Below, piece after piece: positions 8,386 to 17,170 of a DNA stretch of 64,000 nucleotides; the stretch's first letter is position 1, and each line of letters starts with the position of its first letter. The stretch spans positions 1 to 64,000 of the IMG/VR virus record IMGVR_UViG_3300044631_000551. One strand, given 5' to 3'. The notes beneath the pieces were generated by a model. It saw only the letters and a list, made by a program, of their open reading frames with translations. It did not search any database and was not told the DNA's origin. This DNA comes from a virus. The position numbers and the translations under genes were made by a program.

Positions 8386-11300
8386 ACGTGCTTCTAGAAG
8401 TTTCAAAGCTGGTTGTTGTATCATATGTGGTTGTAGTAGACTTATTCGTATCGAACGTAGTCGTTTTACTTGTAGCAAAAGTCGTAGTCTTCGACGTATC
8501 AGTATTAAACACAGTGTTGGTTAAGAACACAGTGGATGTTGCAAACGTCGTTGTATATGTTGTATCAAATACGGTAGAAGTTGATTTGCTGGTTTCTTTG
8601 TTGGTATCAATCGTGGTATCACGGCTGGTACTGGTTGCAACAATAGTCGTTGTTTGGAATATAGTAGAAGTTCCAAACGTCGTAGTATATGTAGTCGTCG
8701 TATCAAACACACTAGTTGTTGATTTGCTTGTAGCAGTCAAGAAGTTAGTCGATCTACTTGTACCAATAGTTGTCGCGCGAGTAGTGTTCGTTCCAAATGC
8801 AGTTTCAGTACCAAACGTCGTAGTTGTATTTAAGCCAGTGTCAAAGATAGTATCGTAGGCTGTGGCAGTTGACTTACTGGTTGACGTAGCCTTCGAGGTA
8901 TCAGTAGATTTACTGGTTGACACGGTTGTATCAGTTGCTTTATTAGTATCAAACGTTGTATTAAACGCAGTAGTCGTACCAAAAGCAGTTGATTTAGAAG
9001 TTACAGTTGCTATATTTGTAGACTTAGTTGTATCTGTTGCTTTACTGGTTGATGCAGTCGTGTCAGTTGCTTTGTTCGTAGCAAAGAAGGTCGCATACGT
9101 CGTGGTTGTTCCAAACGTTGTAGTTTTAGAAGTATCAAACGTTGTATCAAATACGGTAGTTGTACCGAACGTTGTAGTTTTAGAAGTATCAAACGTTGTA
9201 TCAAACGTGGTAGTGGTAGCAAAAGAAGTAGTTTTGCTGGTATCAGTTGACTTGCTAGTAGAAACAGTAGTGTCCGTCGACTTGCTTGTGTTAAATGCAG
9301 TCGTGTAGGCAGTCGTTGTTCCAAACGTTGTAGTTCTAGAAGTGTCCGTTGTTTTACTTGTAGACCCAGTTGTATCAGTAGACCTGCTGGTGCTTACGGT
9401 TGTGTCGGTTGCTTTGCTTGTGTTAAAGACTGTGGTGTAAGCTGTAGTGGTATCAAACGTCGTGGTTCTGGAAGTATCAAACGTCGTATTAAACGTTGTA
9501 GTTGTACCGAACGTTGTAGTTTTACTTGTAGCAAACGTAGTATTAAACGTCGTTGTAGTAGCATACACAGTGGTCTTTGACGTATTAAACGTTGTGTTAA
9601 ATGTAGTAGTTGTAGCAAATATCGTCGTGGTTCCACGAGAAGTATCAGTAACTCGGGAAGTAGAACCAGTTGTATCAAACGTCGTATTAAACGTTGTGGT
9701 TGTGCCATACGTTGTAGTACGAGAAGTATCGGTTGCTCTAGAGGTAGAAAGCGTTGTGTCTTTTTCAGCAGTGCTGAGTGTAATTACGACACCTCTAGTT
9801 AAGTTTTTATTTCCCGCATCATTTTGTCCTATACGAACGTTGATATATCCTTGGGCAGATAAAAATGGCATTTCTTGATATTTTACTGCTGTTCTACTGT
9901 TAGTAAATTCGCCTTGTGTTACATCTACACCACCTGCAAATCCTAAAAAGTTTCTTGTTCCTGGCAACGCAGACGCGCCATAAAAACCAAAAACAATAGA
10001 TTGTGAACTGTCAACAGTTACAGCGTTATTTGCTGGTGCCGTGTCTATTGGGTTTGCGGTTGTTCCGACAAAAGAGGTAGTAACACCTGTAATTCTAACA
10101 CCTACGCCACCAGTAATCAATACTAATATTTTATCGTTTTGTGTCGCAGCGTTAATACCAGTAACTGTTGCGCCAATATCACCAGACGCCAGTACCTTAT
10201 AAGAACAGTTAAACGCAGCACGACCTGTACCAGCAGTGTTATTTGCAGTGTTTGCGATATTAGTCCAGTTTGTAGGTAAGACGTTTGTAACAGAAGTTGT
10301 TGTTGAGTTATAACCAAAGTCAAACAAGACAGCAACTTGTCCAACAGCTGCGGTGCCTGGAATTGCAATAGTTGAACCTGTAGATGTGGTACCACTATCA
10401 ACCGAAAATATTGACGTTGCAGTAAATGCTGTAATATACGTCGTATTAAATGTTGTGGTTGTAGCATACGTAGTCGTTCTGCTTGTATCAGTTGCTCTGC
10501 TTGTTGAACCAGTTGTATTAAATGTGGTACTAAATGTCGTTGTAGTACCAAATATCGTCGTTGTTCCACGAGAAGTATCAGTGGCTCGAGAAGTAGAACC
10601 AGTCGTATCGTAGGTTGTAGTCTTGCTTGTATCGGTTGCTTTACTGGTAGAACCAGTTGTATCAAATGTAGTTGTTCTGCTAGTGTCTGTTGTCTTTGAA
10701 GTAGAACCAGTCGTAGCATAAGATGTTAATCTTGAAGTTGCTGTCGCCTTAGAAGTACCTTGCGAAGTTTCAAATGTTGTTGTAGTTGCGTATGACGTAT
10801 TAAACGTGGTCGTCGTAGCAAATATTGTATTAAACGTAGTTGTTGTACCGAACGTCGTTGTACGAGAAGTATCAGTGGTTTTACTTGTACCTTGTGTGGT
10901 ATCAAAATTAGTTGTGGTCGCATACGAAGTATTGAATATCGTAGTCGTAGCAAACACTGTCGATCGGCTTGTGTCAGTAGCTTTGCTCGTGGAACCAGTT
11001 GTATTAAACATCGTTGTTCTGCTAGTGTCAGTGACTTTACTAGTAGAACCAGTTGTATTGAACGTTGTTGTTTTGCTTGTGTCGGTGGTCTTGGTCGTAT
11101 CTTGAGAAGTATCAAACACAGTAGTCGTAGCAAACGTAGTGTTAAACGTCGTTGTTGTAGCAAATGCTGTATCAAATACAGTAGTCGTAGCAAATGTAGT
11201 CGTTATAGTAGTATCGGTAGTTCTAGACGTTCCTTGCGACGTATTAAACACAGTCGTTGTTGCGTACGAAGTATTAAACGTCGTTGTCGTAGCAAATGTA

Positions 11301-11992
11301 GTCGTAGTATCGAATACAGTAGAAGTTGCTCTTGAAGTCGCAAAATTAGTAGTGACTAGAGTGTTCGTACTTCTGGTTGTCTGTGTTGTAATAACTGTAT
11401 CGGTTGTGAACGTCGTAATGTAAGTTGTTTCAAAACTAGTAACAAACGTGGTCGTAGTATCAAATACAGTAGTCGTTGACTTAGAAGTAGCAGTAACATT
11501 AGAAGTCGATGCAGTGGTATCGGTAGTTCTACTAGTATTAGTTAAGAACGCAGTATCTGTATTAAACGTTGTAACAAACGTCGTAGCGAAAACGGTATTA
11601 AACGCAGTAGTTGTTGACTTGCTTGTAGAAGCAGTAGTCAATCTATTTGTGTCGGTCAATCTTGATGTAGCAGTATCAAGATTAGTTAGTGTAGCATAAA
11701 CAGTTGTTTTGCTAGTATCAAACGTCGTGGTTTGACTTGTCTCAAATACCGTAGTTGTAGATTTAGTAGTACCAGTTGCACGCGACGTTTCAAAGACAGT
11801 AGCAACTCCAGCAGAAGCGCCATAGAAGTCAGAAAACTTAATAGTTCCAGATGTAGGAATCGCAGCATTAATCAGTGTGTTAGCCACAAACACACCACCA
11901 CGATAATACTCAGAAATTGAGTGTGGTGCTGTACCGCCAAACTCTAGGGCGATGCTTGATAAACTAATTGTGCCAGAAAACGGCAATGGCAT
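8384..11992 (-). CDS. Giant Thr/Ser-rich repeat tail fibre with internal globular domain
   Basis: This 1202-residue virion adhesin candidate begins PLPFSGTISLSSIALEFGG ... ISEYYRGG ... SGTIKFSDFYGAS (residues 1-60), the attachment-type N-terminus of many phage fibres. Residues about 65-520 and 745-1202 are an almost uninterrupted low-complexity repeat built from units such as TTTFNTTFAT and DTSKTTDTS, in which Thr tends to fall on every second position. Residues about 522-743 are a normal-complexity domain (YKVLASGDIGATVTG region) inserted into the repeat. Its composition recalls beta-sandwich fibre domains. Cysteine is almost absent. Related repeats occur in two other proteins of this window. 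It is a probable fibre or receptor-binding protein, with the repeats acting as a beta-structured stalk. Confidence 0.75.
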   Translation of the reverse strand: MPLPFSGTISLSSIALEFGGTAPHSISEYYRGGVFVANTLINAAIPTSGTIKFSDFYGASAGVATVFETSRATGTTKSTTTVFETSQTTTFDTSKTTVYATLTNLDTATSRLTDTNRLTTASTSKSTTTAFNTVFATTFVTTFNTDTAFLTNTSRTTDTTASTSNVTATSKSTTTVFDTTTTFVTSFETTYITTFTTDTVITTQTTRSTNTLVTTNFATSRATSTVFDTTTTFATTTTFNTSYATTTVFNTSQGTSRTTDTTITTTFATTTVFDTAFATTTTFNTTFATTTVFDTSQDTTKTTDTSKTTTFNTTGSTSKVTDTSRTTMFNTTGSTSKATDTSRSTVFATTTIFNTSYATTTNFDTTQGTSKTTDTSRTTTFGTTTTFNTIFATTTTFNTSYATTTTFETSQGTSKATATSRLTSYATTGSTSKTTDTSRTTTFDTTGSTSKATDTSKTTTYDTTGSTSRATDTSRGTTTIFGTTTTFSTTFNTTGSTSRATDTSRTTTYATTTTFNTTYITAFTATSIFSVDSGTTSTGSTIAIPGTAAVGQVAVLFDFGYNSTTTSVTNVLPTNWTNIANTANNTAGTGRAAFNCSYKVLASGDIGATVTGINAATQNDKILVLITGGVGVRITGVTTSFVGTTANPIDTAPANNAVTVDSSQSIVFGFYGASALPGTRNFLGFAGGVDVTQGEFTNSRTAVKYQEMPFLSAQGYINVRIGQNDAGNKNLTRGVVITLSTAEKDTTLSTSRATDTSRTTTYGTTTTFNTTFDTTGSTSRVTDTSRGTTTIFATTTTFNTTFNTSKTTVYATTTTFNTTFATSKTTTFGTTTTFNTTFDTSRTTTFDTTTAYTTVFNTSKATDTTVSTSRSTDTTGSTSKTTDTSRTTTFGTTTAYTTAFNTSKSTDTTVSTSKSTDTSKTTSFATTTTFDTTFDTSKTTTFGTTTVFDTTFDTSKTTTFGTTTTYATFFATNKATDTTASTSKATDTTKSTNIATVTSKSTAFGTTTAFNTTFDTNKATDTTVSTSKSTDTSKATSTSKSTATAYDTIFDTGLNTTTTFGTETAFGTNTTRATTIGTSRSTNFLTATSKSTTSVFDTTTTYTTTFGTSTIFQTTTIVATSTSRDTTIDTNKETSKSTSTVFDTTYTTTFATSTVFLTNTVFNTDTSKTTTFATSKTTTFDTNKSTTTTYDTTTSFETSRST
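8387..9760 (-). repeat. Thr/Ser-rich coding repeat, distal block
   Basis: Degenerate tandem repeat coding for F-[N/D/A/G]-T and DTSK/R units with Thr steps of 4 and 6 residues, about 30 bp per double unit. The DNA units are not identical, so the periodicity is kept at protein level. Confidence 0.8.
10425..11790 (-). repeat. Thr/Ser-rich coding repeat, proximal block
   Basis: Same repeat type as at 8387-9760, separated from it by the globular domain. Frequent units are TGSTSKATDTS and TTTFNTSYATT. Confidence 0.8.
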
Positions 11993-11994
11993 TA

Positions 11995-13659
11995 TTAATC
12001 CTTACTGAGTTGTGCTTTCAACTCATCAATTTGAATCTGTTGTTCTTTAATTGCTTCAATTAAAAGTGGAATTAATCTCTCATATTTAACCGTCATATAT
12101 TTGTTATCAATTGGTGCAGGTGCTACGACTTCTGGCATAATAGCATTTACTTCTTGCGCAGAAACACCGACATGCATTTCTTTTTGATAGCCGAGATCTT
12201 GAGCTGTAATGTTTGGTTCGTAATAGAAACCATTTAATGATTTAACTTTTTCTATCGCGTTTGAAATGTTTGAGTATCTATCTTTTAGTCGGTCGTCTGA
12301 GAAGAATGCTGTAATGTCGCCTGTGGCTGTAATGGCAGTCTGTACAGCAAACGATGAAGTATTGCTATTGCTTACAGTAGACCATATTGCGCGCTCGGCT
12401 CCAGTTGTAGAAGCAACATAAAATACGAAGTTGTCATCAGATTGATGAACTAGCCTTGCTCCATTACCAGCAGTAGGATTATTAAAAACAATTCGTTTAT
12501 CATTAGCGATTGTCAATATATCATTAATTTTTGTATTAGATAGACTTACATTTGATGTATATGTTAATGCAGTTCCGTTGTAACCAAATGTTGATGGTGC
12601 TGTACCAAACTTAATAAACCCCAAGCTAGAGTTTTGTTGACCTTTTAGACCTACAGTATCAGCAAGGTTGACATCACCTAACCAAGCATCATCACCAATT
12701 CTATAGTTTGTTCCGTTTCCGTTGTTTGCTGCAGTGTAATAATCTGCAGATACAATACCAGATACGTTAGCAAACCCAGTGACGGTTGTATTGCCAGCGG
12801 CAAGCGTACCTGTTACGTTAGCAAAACCAGTTATAGTCGTGTTACTAAGTGTAGAACTTGTCGCTAATACTACACTTCCAGTACCAGTGACACTTGAGAA
12901 ACCAACAAACTCTGCATTCCAACCAGCTGCACCGTTACCAGCCGTAAGATCAATGGAAGTACATAATGCAACCGTGCCTGGAAGAACTGTAATTACAGTA
13001 GCAGCGTTGGCTGCTCTTACTTCAACGTTGCCGGTCGAATTGTTGACAATTAGGAATCCTTGACCTAATGTCATTGTTTGTGGAGCAGGTAACGACAATA
13101 CTTGAGTCGTCGTACCCGTAAAGAACTGCATGTAGTTACTTGATGAAGTTAGTACAGTTGTACCAGCCGCAGTTGCAGTCGTACTGTAACCGTGCTTAAT
13201 ATTGTTAAATATTGGATTAGTGGTATTTAATGTTCCTGAAATAGTAACATTTGATGTAATCGATGTATTAGTACTGGTAATATGAGTATTAGTACCAGAT
13301 AGAGTCGCGTTGCTAGTTATCGTAACCACACCACCTAAGTTAGTCGTACCTGTTACTGATAGAGCGTGAGCAGGAGTTGTGTTGCCTATACCAACGCGAT
13401 TATTAGTACCGTCAACAAATAGAACACCGCTGTCAAAGTTTGCATTACCACTAGTTTGTGTAAATGCGGTTCCGACAACCATACTTGCAAGGTTCGCGCC
13501 AATTTCAAATGTCGCTGAACCATTGGAAGACAACAGTTTCCTGTCGGTAAGGTTGATTGCTAATTCACCTGCGGCGATGTACGAGGTGTTAGATACGTTG
13601 CTTACGTTGGGTAGTAAGCCAGTGGTAGTTGTTCGTTTAATTTGAAATCTATTTGGCAT
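11995..13659 (-). CDS. Tail fibre with C-terminal S74 intramolecular chaperone domain
   Basis: This 554-residue fibre protein starts MPNRFQIKRTTTTGLLP and is a Gly/Asn/Thr-rich beta repeat through the middle (NTTVTGFANVSG-type units). The last roughly 110 residues are a peptidase S74 / endosialidase-type chaperone domain: SDDRLKDRYSNI supplies the Ser-Asp/Lys autocleavage signature, followed by VGVSAQEVNAIMPEVV and a C-terminal coiled coil (IKEQQIQIDELKAQL). Such domains trimerise fibres and then cut themselves off. A TATAAATA late promoter lies 62-69 nt upstream and two small palindromes fill the leader. It is followed closely by the Thr-rich fibre gene. Confidence 0.9.
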   Translation of the reverse strand: MPNRFQIKRTTTTGLLPNVSNVSNTSYIAAGELAINLTDRKLLSSNGSATFEIGANLASMVVGTAFTQTSGNANFDSGVLFVDGTNNRVGIGNTTPAHALSVTGTTNLGGVVTITSNATLSGTNTHITSTNTSITSNVTISGTLNTTNPIFNNIKHGYSTTATAAGTTVLTSSSNYMQFFTGTTTQVLSLPAPQTMTLGQGFLIVNNSTGNVEVRAANAATVITVLPGTVALCTSIDLTAGNGAAGWNAEFVGFSSVTGTGSVVLATSSTLSNTTITGFANVTGTLAAGNTTVTGFANVSGIVSADYYTAANNGNGTNYRIGDDAWLGDVNLADTVGLKGQQNSSLGFIKFGTAPSTFGYNGTALTYTSNVSLSNTKINDILTIANDKRIVFNNPTAGNGARLVHQSDDNFVFYVASTTGAERAIWSTVSNSNTSSFAVQTAITATGDITAFFSDDRLKDRYSNISNAIEKVKSLNGFYYEPNITAQDLGYQKEMHVGVSAQEVNAIMPEVVAPAPIDNKYMTVKYERLIPLLIEAIKEQQIQIDELKAQLSKD

Positions 13660-13675
13660 TTGCCTATCTCCTTAT

Positions 13676-13717
13676 GTCAGTATTTACTGACGGATTTTGT
13701 ACTGAGTATCTACTCAG
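13676..13717 (-). promoter_or_regulatory. Two tandem palindromes in the fibre mRNA leader
   Basis: CTGAGTATCTACTCAG (13702-13717) and GTCAGTATTTACTGAC (13676-13691) are both 16-base palindromes with only the two central bases unpaired. They lie between the late promoter and the ribosome site of the S74 fibre gene, so the transcript leader would begin with two short hairpins. They could be protein-binding sites or mRNA stabilisers. The function is unknown. Confidence 0.6.
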
Positions 13718-13720
13718 ATC

Positions 13721-13728
13721 TATTTATA
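13721..13728 (-). promoter_or_regulatory. T4-type late promoter TATAAATA
   Basis: Exact consensus T4 late element on the minus strand, upstream of the S74 fibre gene and overlapping the end of the preceding fibre gene. The predicted start site lies about 56 nt before the ATG. Confidence 0.75.
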
Positions 13729-14941
13729 TTGATGCTTGTGTTACAGTTAAAATAACGCTAGGAATAGCAGGACAAAATGCGGTAGCAGAAAACGCTGTAA
13801 TTGATATTGTATTTGAACCTTGTGACGCAGCCCACATTAGTTGAAAGTCATTGTTTGCCTGCATAGAAACAATAAAGTTCCAAGCCGCAACAACATATGT
13901 TGTCGAATCAGTAATACTAATTCTGGTAGCAGAGTTAGGAATATCAACATTATCTTTTCTTGGCCAAATCCATATGTCACGAGTTTGGTTGGTCGTCGAA
14001 CTAAACTGAAGCGAAAATTGATAGTTGTATAAACCAGATATTGCTGCAACTATTGCGTTGTTGCTTCCAGAATATCTGCTTGCTACAGAATGGCCAGCAG
14101 CAAAATCTGTGGTATTAAACTTAATAGGATAAGCAGTATTTGCTGTCACAGCAGATTGCGTAGTTGTGTCAGAAAACGATCCATATCTTAGTTTGGTAAT
14201 AGTTGGTGTGTTGATTAAAATAATACCATCAGTTGTTCCAACTTTGGTAACAGTTCCAATGAATATAGGTTGGTTTGGCGGAGATGGTTTTATACTTGTT
14301 AATCCACCAGCAACAGTAGGAGAAATAAACAACTCAGTGCCAATAACCCATGTTTCAGAATAAGGGCTTCCTGTTGTGTTTAATCCTCTAATCTTACCAA
14401 ATTTTGTAGCACGACCAAGTGCACCGTTAGCAACTGATTCAGTGCATACTCCGATAACATGTAATGAATCTGCTGAAGAGTTCGCTGTGAATAATGCTAC
14501 TGTTGGATTGCCGTCACCATTAGCGCCGATAACTTCAAGAACAGTTCCATCTACAATCGTAGCACCTGTGGTATTTCTAAAGAGAGTCATGTGCTCTAAA
14601 CCAACTTGCAACGTTGTATCATTTTGATGTATGTCAAGGCACTGTTCGACGGGATTCCATGTCATCAATCCTTCTTGTGGTGTAGGAATTAAAGGTTCTA
14701 CAACAGGATTATCTATCTCAAATCTAATTCCTCTGACAGTATTAATCTCGTTACCAATTGATATACTGCCGCCAATTGTAACATTGCCAGAAATATTCGC
14801 TCCAACTTCAAACACATTACTTGAGTTCGAGATATACATTTTACCATCATGTGTGTTGATGCCGATGTCGCCGTCAGTACTTAATGTGAAAGTATTGGGG
14901 ACACGACCAGCAACAGATGTTTTCTTGATATTAGTAGCCAT
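13724..14941 (-). CDS. Tail fibre / virion structural protein with C1q-like C-terminus
   Basis: This 405-residue protein has an N-terminus MATNIKKTSVAGRVPNTFTL followed by GDIGINTHDGKMYISN, the fibre-attachment type shared by several marine T4-like fibre proteins. Residues about 110-235 contain a short module with TVLEVIGANGDGNPTV and LFISPTVAGGLT. The last roughly 150 residues (YGSFSDTTTQSAVTANTAYP, then GLYNYQFSLQF) look like a TNF/C1q-type jelly-roll, commonly a receptor-binding fibre tip. A TATAAATA element ends only 6 nt before the ATG and a terminator precedes it, so it is its own late transcription unit. Confidence 0.8.
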   Translation of the reverse strand: MATNIKKTSVAGRVPNTFTLSTDGDIGINTHDGKMYISNSSNVFEVGANISGNVTIGGSISIGNEINTVRGIRFEIDNPVVEPLIPTPQEGLMTWNPVEQCLDIHQNDTTLQVGLEHMTLFRNTTGATIVDGTVLEVIGANGDGNPTVALFTANSSADSLHVIGVCTESVANGALGRATKFGKIRGLNTTGSPYSETWVIGTELFISPTVAGGLTSIKPSPPNQPIFIGTVTKVGTTDGIILINTPTITKLRYGSFSDTTTQSAVTANTAYPIKFNTTDFAAGHSVASRYSGSNNAIVAAISGLYNYQFSLQFSSTTNQTRDIWIWPRKDNVDIPNSATRISITDSTTYVVAAWNFIVSMQANNDFQLMWAASQGSNTISITAFSATAFCPAIPSVILTVTQASI

Positions 14942-14946
14942 ACATT

Positions 14947-14954
14947 TATTTATA
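14947..14954 (-). promoter_or_regulatory. T4-type late promoter TATAAATA, very close to start codon
   Basis: Exact late consensus on the minus strand. With the usual spacing to the start site, transcription would begin at or within a base or two of the A of the ATG at 14941, implying little or no leader. Confidence 0.65.
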
Positions 14955-14964
14955 CTCTAAAAAG

Positions 14965-14984
14965 AAGCCCACCGAAGTGGGCTT
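14965..14984 (-). terminator. Hairpin terminator with UUCG tetraloop
   Basis: Eight-base-pair stem AAGCCCAC / GTGGGCTT with loop TTCG on the minus strand, a C(UUCG)G tetraloop. The flanking bases can extend it with A/T runs. It lies just after the small coiled-coil gene and before the next late promoter. Confidence 0.8.
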
Positions 14985-14988
14985 TAAG

Positions 14989-15165
14989 TTATTCTGCGAT
15001 TTTCTTATTCTTAGCTTCCAGCTTTTGTAGCTTCGCAGTTGCTTCCTCTAATTGTTTTGACATTAGATCGAGCTGGCTCTTAGTGATTAGATGTTTTGAA
15101 ATCTCATCAAAAAGAGCCTGTTTGATATTCTCAATATACACATTTACAAATACTGCTTCACTCAT
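14989..15165 (-). CDS. Small coiled-coil protein
   Basis: This 58-residue ORF starts MSEAVFVNVYIENIKQALFD. Residues 28-58 are a clear heptad helix (LDLMSKQLEEATAKLQKLEA) and the protein is highly charged at the end. A GAGGTTATT leader precedes the ATG. It is the last gene of a fibre-gene run, ending next to a UUCG terminator. By size and coiled coil it could be a fibre-assembly chaperone or a small virion component. No sequence family is recognised. Confidence 0.7.
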   Translation of the reverse strand: MSEAVFVNVYIENIKQALFDEISKHLITKSQLDLMSKQLEEATAKLQKLEAKNKKIAE

Positions 15166-15183
15166 AATAACCTCGTTTTAATT

Positions 15184-16902
15184 TTAGAATGTACCGCCAT
15201 CCAAGTCAGCATAGACTACAGAAGTACCGTTAGATTGCAGAACCTTGCCGTCTGTGCCAACTGTTAGTTTTGCCAAAGTATTACCAGCGCCACCAATTAA
15301 CAAATCACCAACTGCATAAGTTGACTGACCTGTACCACCAGAAGTTGCTGGTAGAGCAGTTGACAAGCTCAATGTATTAGCTGTTAGTGCAACCGAAACA
15401 GTTGAGTTAGCAGTAATATTTACAGCACTTGAGTTAGCAACCAACGCACCAGTATTTAAGAACGATTGTAGCGTTGCGAACCCGAAGTTTACATTAGCAG
15501 TATCAACAGTTGTACTTGGTTCTGGAATTTGACCAGCGAATAATTTGAAGACGCCATCGCTTGCGTCACGGAATAGACCAGAGTACGAAGTAGCTGATGC
15601 ATTACCGAATGTACCATAGAAACCGATGTCAAGCGTATTGGCGGTAGTTTGACCACGAGCCAACGAGATGATAGAGTCAGTTACAGATAGGTTTGTAGTA
15701 TCAACAGTTGTTAGCGTACCATTGATATCAAGATTACCAGATAGAGTTAGACTTGTAATAGATAGATCGGTATTAACATGAATACCTGTCGTGTTTACAG
15801 TTAGAGTTGAACCAGTTGTTACACCGACCGCATCAGCTGAAACAGAAATACCATTAGCAGCAACAACGTGAACACCAGTTGCGTTAGCAACAAGACCATC
15901 ACCAGCTGTTACATTAATACCCGAAGCGTCAACCGAAATACCGTTAGCAGCATCAGCGAATACACCGCTAGAGTTAGCGATAATACCGTTGTTTGCTACG
16001 ACAGCGATTGTTGCAGCGCCACCTTCTCCTGAAGAGGAACCAGAAATACCAACGCCAGCTGAAATAGTAGCAACGTAGTCACCAGATGTACCTGAACCGA
16101 GAGCAACGTCGCCTGAAAGTTGCGATGTAGCAATAGAAAGGTTGGCGGTATTAACAAACACACCAGTTGCGTTTACAGTTAGAGTACCGTCACCGCGAAG
16201 AACGTTAATACCTGAACCATCAACCGAAATACCGTTAGCAGCATCAGCGAATACACCGCTTGTGTTAGCGATAATACCGTTGTTAGCATTAACAGCAACA
16301 GCGTCAGCAGCGACTGAAATACCAGCGCCAGCACCAACATTAAGTGTTACACTACCAGAAGAACCACCATCAGTTAAACCGTTACCAGCAACAACTTCAG
16401 TAATATCACCAGATGTACCAGTAATTAAAATTGCGGTAGAGTTAGAAGAAACAGTAACACCGTTGGCACCGATAAAGAATACATCATCGTTTGCGCCAGA
16501 AGATGGGTCTAATTGTAGAATACCTTTGTTAGCTTCGGTGTTAGCAACAGCAAGCAGGTCATAAGATACACCTTCATTTGGTGTCAACCAGTAAACTGCT
16601 GAACCATTTGAATGAAGAACAGCACCATCAGCACCAAGCGAACCATTAGCAAAGATAGCTGTTGGTTGTAGGTTAGCAACGATAACTTTATCAATACCGC
16701 TTGTGGCGTTAGCAACAAGAGCTTGGTTAGCAGTTAGTGTACCAGGAACGCGGCGACCACCGATAGCGATGCTACCAGTAGAACCGTCTGGGTGACCTAA
16801 GAATAGTATTTCACCATTCGAGGTATACGCAAGTTCACCATTGGCCAACCCAGCTGGAGCAGCGTTGGTGGTACTGCGTTTAATTTGAATTTTATTGGCC
16901 AT
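15184..16902 (-). CDS. Virion structural / tail fibre protein with internal repeats
   Basis: This 572-residue protein begins MANKIQIKRSTTNAAPAGLA, then GELAYTSNGEILFLGHPDG, the N-terminal signature of many T4-like structural fibres. Residues about 170-380 contain at least three copies of a 25-30 residue unit of the type NNGIIANTSGVFADAANGIS with Asn/Gly turns, likely a beta-helical shaft. A DSIISLARGQTTANTLDIGF segment near 420 is typical of a marine phage fibre domain. It ends YADLDGGTF, similar to the DGGSF end of the next upstream gene. Its start follows that gene directly. Confidence 0.82.
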   Translation of the reverse strand: MANKIQIKRSTTNAAPAGLANGELAYTSNGEILFLGHPDGSTGSIAIGGRRVPGTLTANQALVANATSGIDKVIVANLQPTAIFANGSLGADGAVLHSNGSAVYWLTPNEGVSYDLLAVANTEANKGILQLDPSSGANDDVFFIGANGVTVSSNSTAILITGTSGDITEVVAGNGLTDGGSSGSVTLNVGAGAGISVAADAVAVNANNGIIANTSGVFADAANGISVDGSGINVLRGDGTLTVNATGVFVNTANLSIATSQLSGDVALGSGTSGDYVATISAGVGISGSSSGEGGAATIAVVANNGIIANSSGVFADAANGISVDASGINVTAGDGLVANATGVHVVAANGISVSADAVGVTTGSTLTVNTTGIHVNTDLSITSLTLSGNLDINGTLTTVDTTNLSVTDSIISLARGQTTANTLDIGFYGTFGNASATSYSGLFRDASDGVFKLFAGQIPEPSTTVDTANVNFGFATLQSFLNTGALVANSSAVNITANSTVSVALTANTLSLSTALPATSGGTGQSTYAVGDLLIGGAGNTLAKLTVGTDGKVLQSNGTSVVYADLDGGTF

Positions 16903-16903
16903 T

Positions 16904-17164
16904 TTAGAATGAACCTCCGTCTAGGTTTAATTGTTCGACCACATATGTGTCGTTTGCAGAATAATAAACTAATGTGGAATTGTTCGCAGGGGTTGATTCT
17001 ACCACATCAACCAATGAATCTAATCTTGTAACTGCAGAAGTAACACCCGCAGCAGAAGTAACAGTAACAGCGTCAGCCTGTGTAGAAGGCTTAATTGAAC
17101 CGCTTGTTTCAACAACCTTTAGACTAAGAGCGTTTCGATTGTTAGCTTTCACTACCGTAACCAT
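16904..17164 (-). CDS. Small structural protein of fibre cluster
   Basis: This 86-residue protein starts MVTVVKANNRNALSLKVVET and ends LNLDGGSF. The end resembles that of the 572-residue fibre protein just downstream (DLDGGTF), and the middle (VTRLDSLVDVVESTPANNST followed by LVYYSANDTY) resembles fibre segments that report on display values. It is packed between two structural genes with gaps of 1 and 6 nt. It is probably a virion or fibre-attachment component. No named family is recognised. Confidence 0.65.
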   Translation of the reverse strand: MVTVVKANNRNALSLKVVETSGSIKPSTQADAVTVTSAAGVTSAVTRLDSLVDVVESTPANNSTLVYYSANDTYVVEQLNLDGGSF

Positions 17165-17170
17165 ATTTAG

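Noticed and set aside
8298-11920. Long plus-strand frames rich in Val and Leu opposite the Thr-rich fibre
   Set aside because: They are the antisense of Thr/Ser repeat codons (ACN/GTN pairs), lack ribosome sites and end at random. The minus-strand protein has a recognisable fibre N-terminus.
8384-11992. Possible CRISPR-like or satellite DNA array
   Set aside because: The units are degenerate and lie in one intact reading frame. There are no identical repeats with unique spacers.
17164-17170. CTAAATA on the minus strand
   Set aside because: It abuts the ATG of the 86-residue gene, so initiation would fall inside that gene and miss its start codon.
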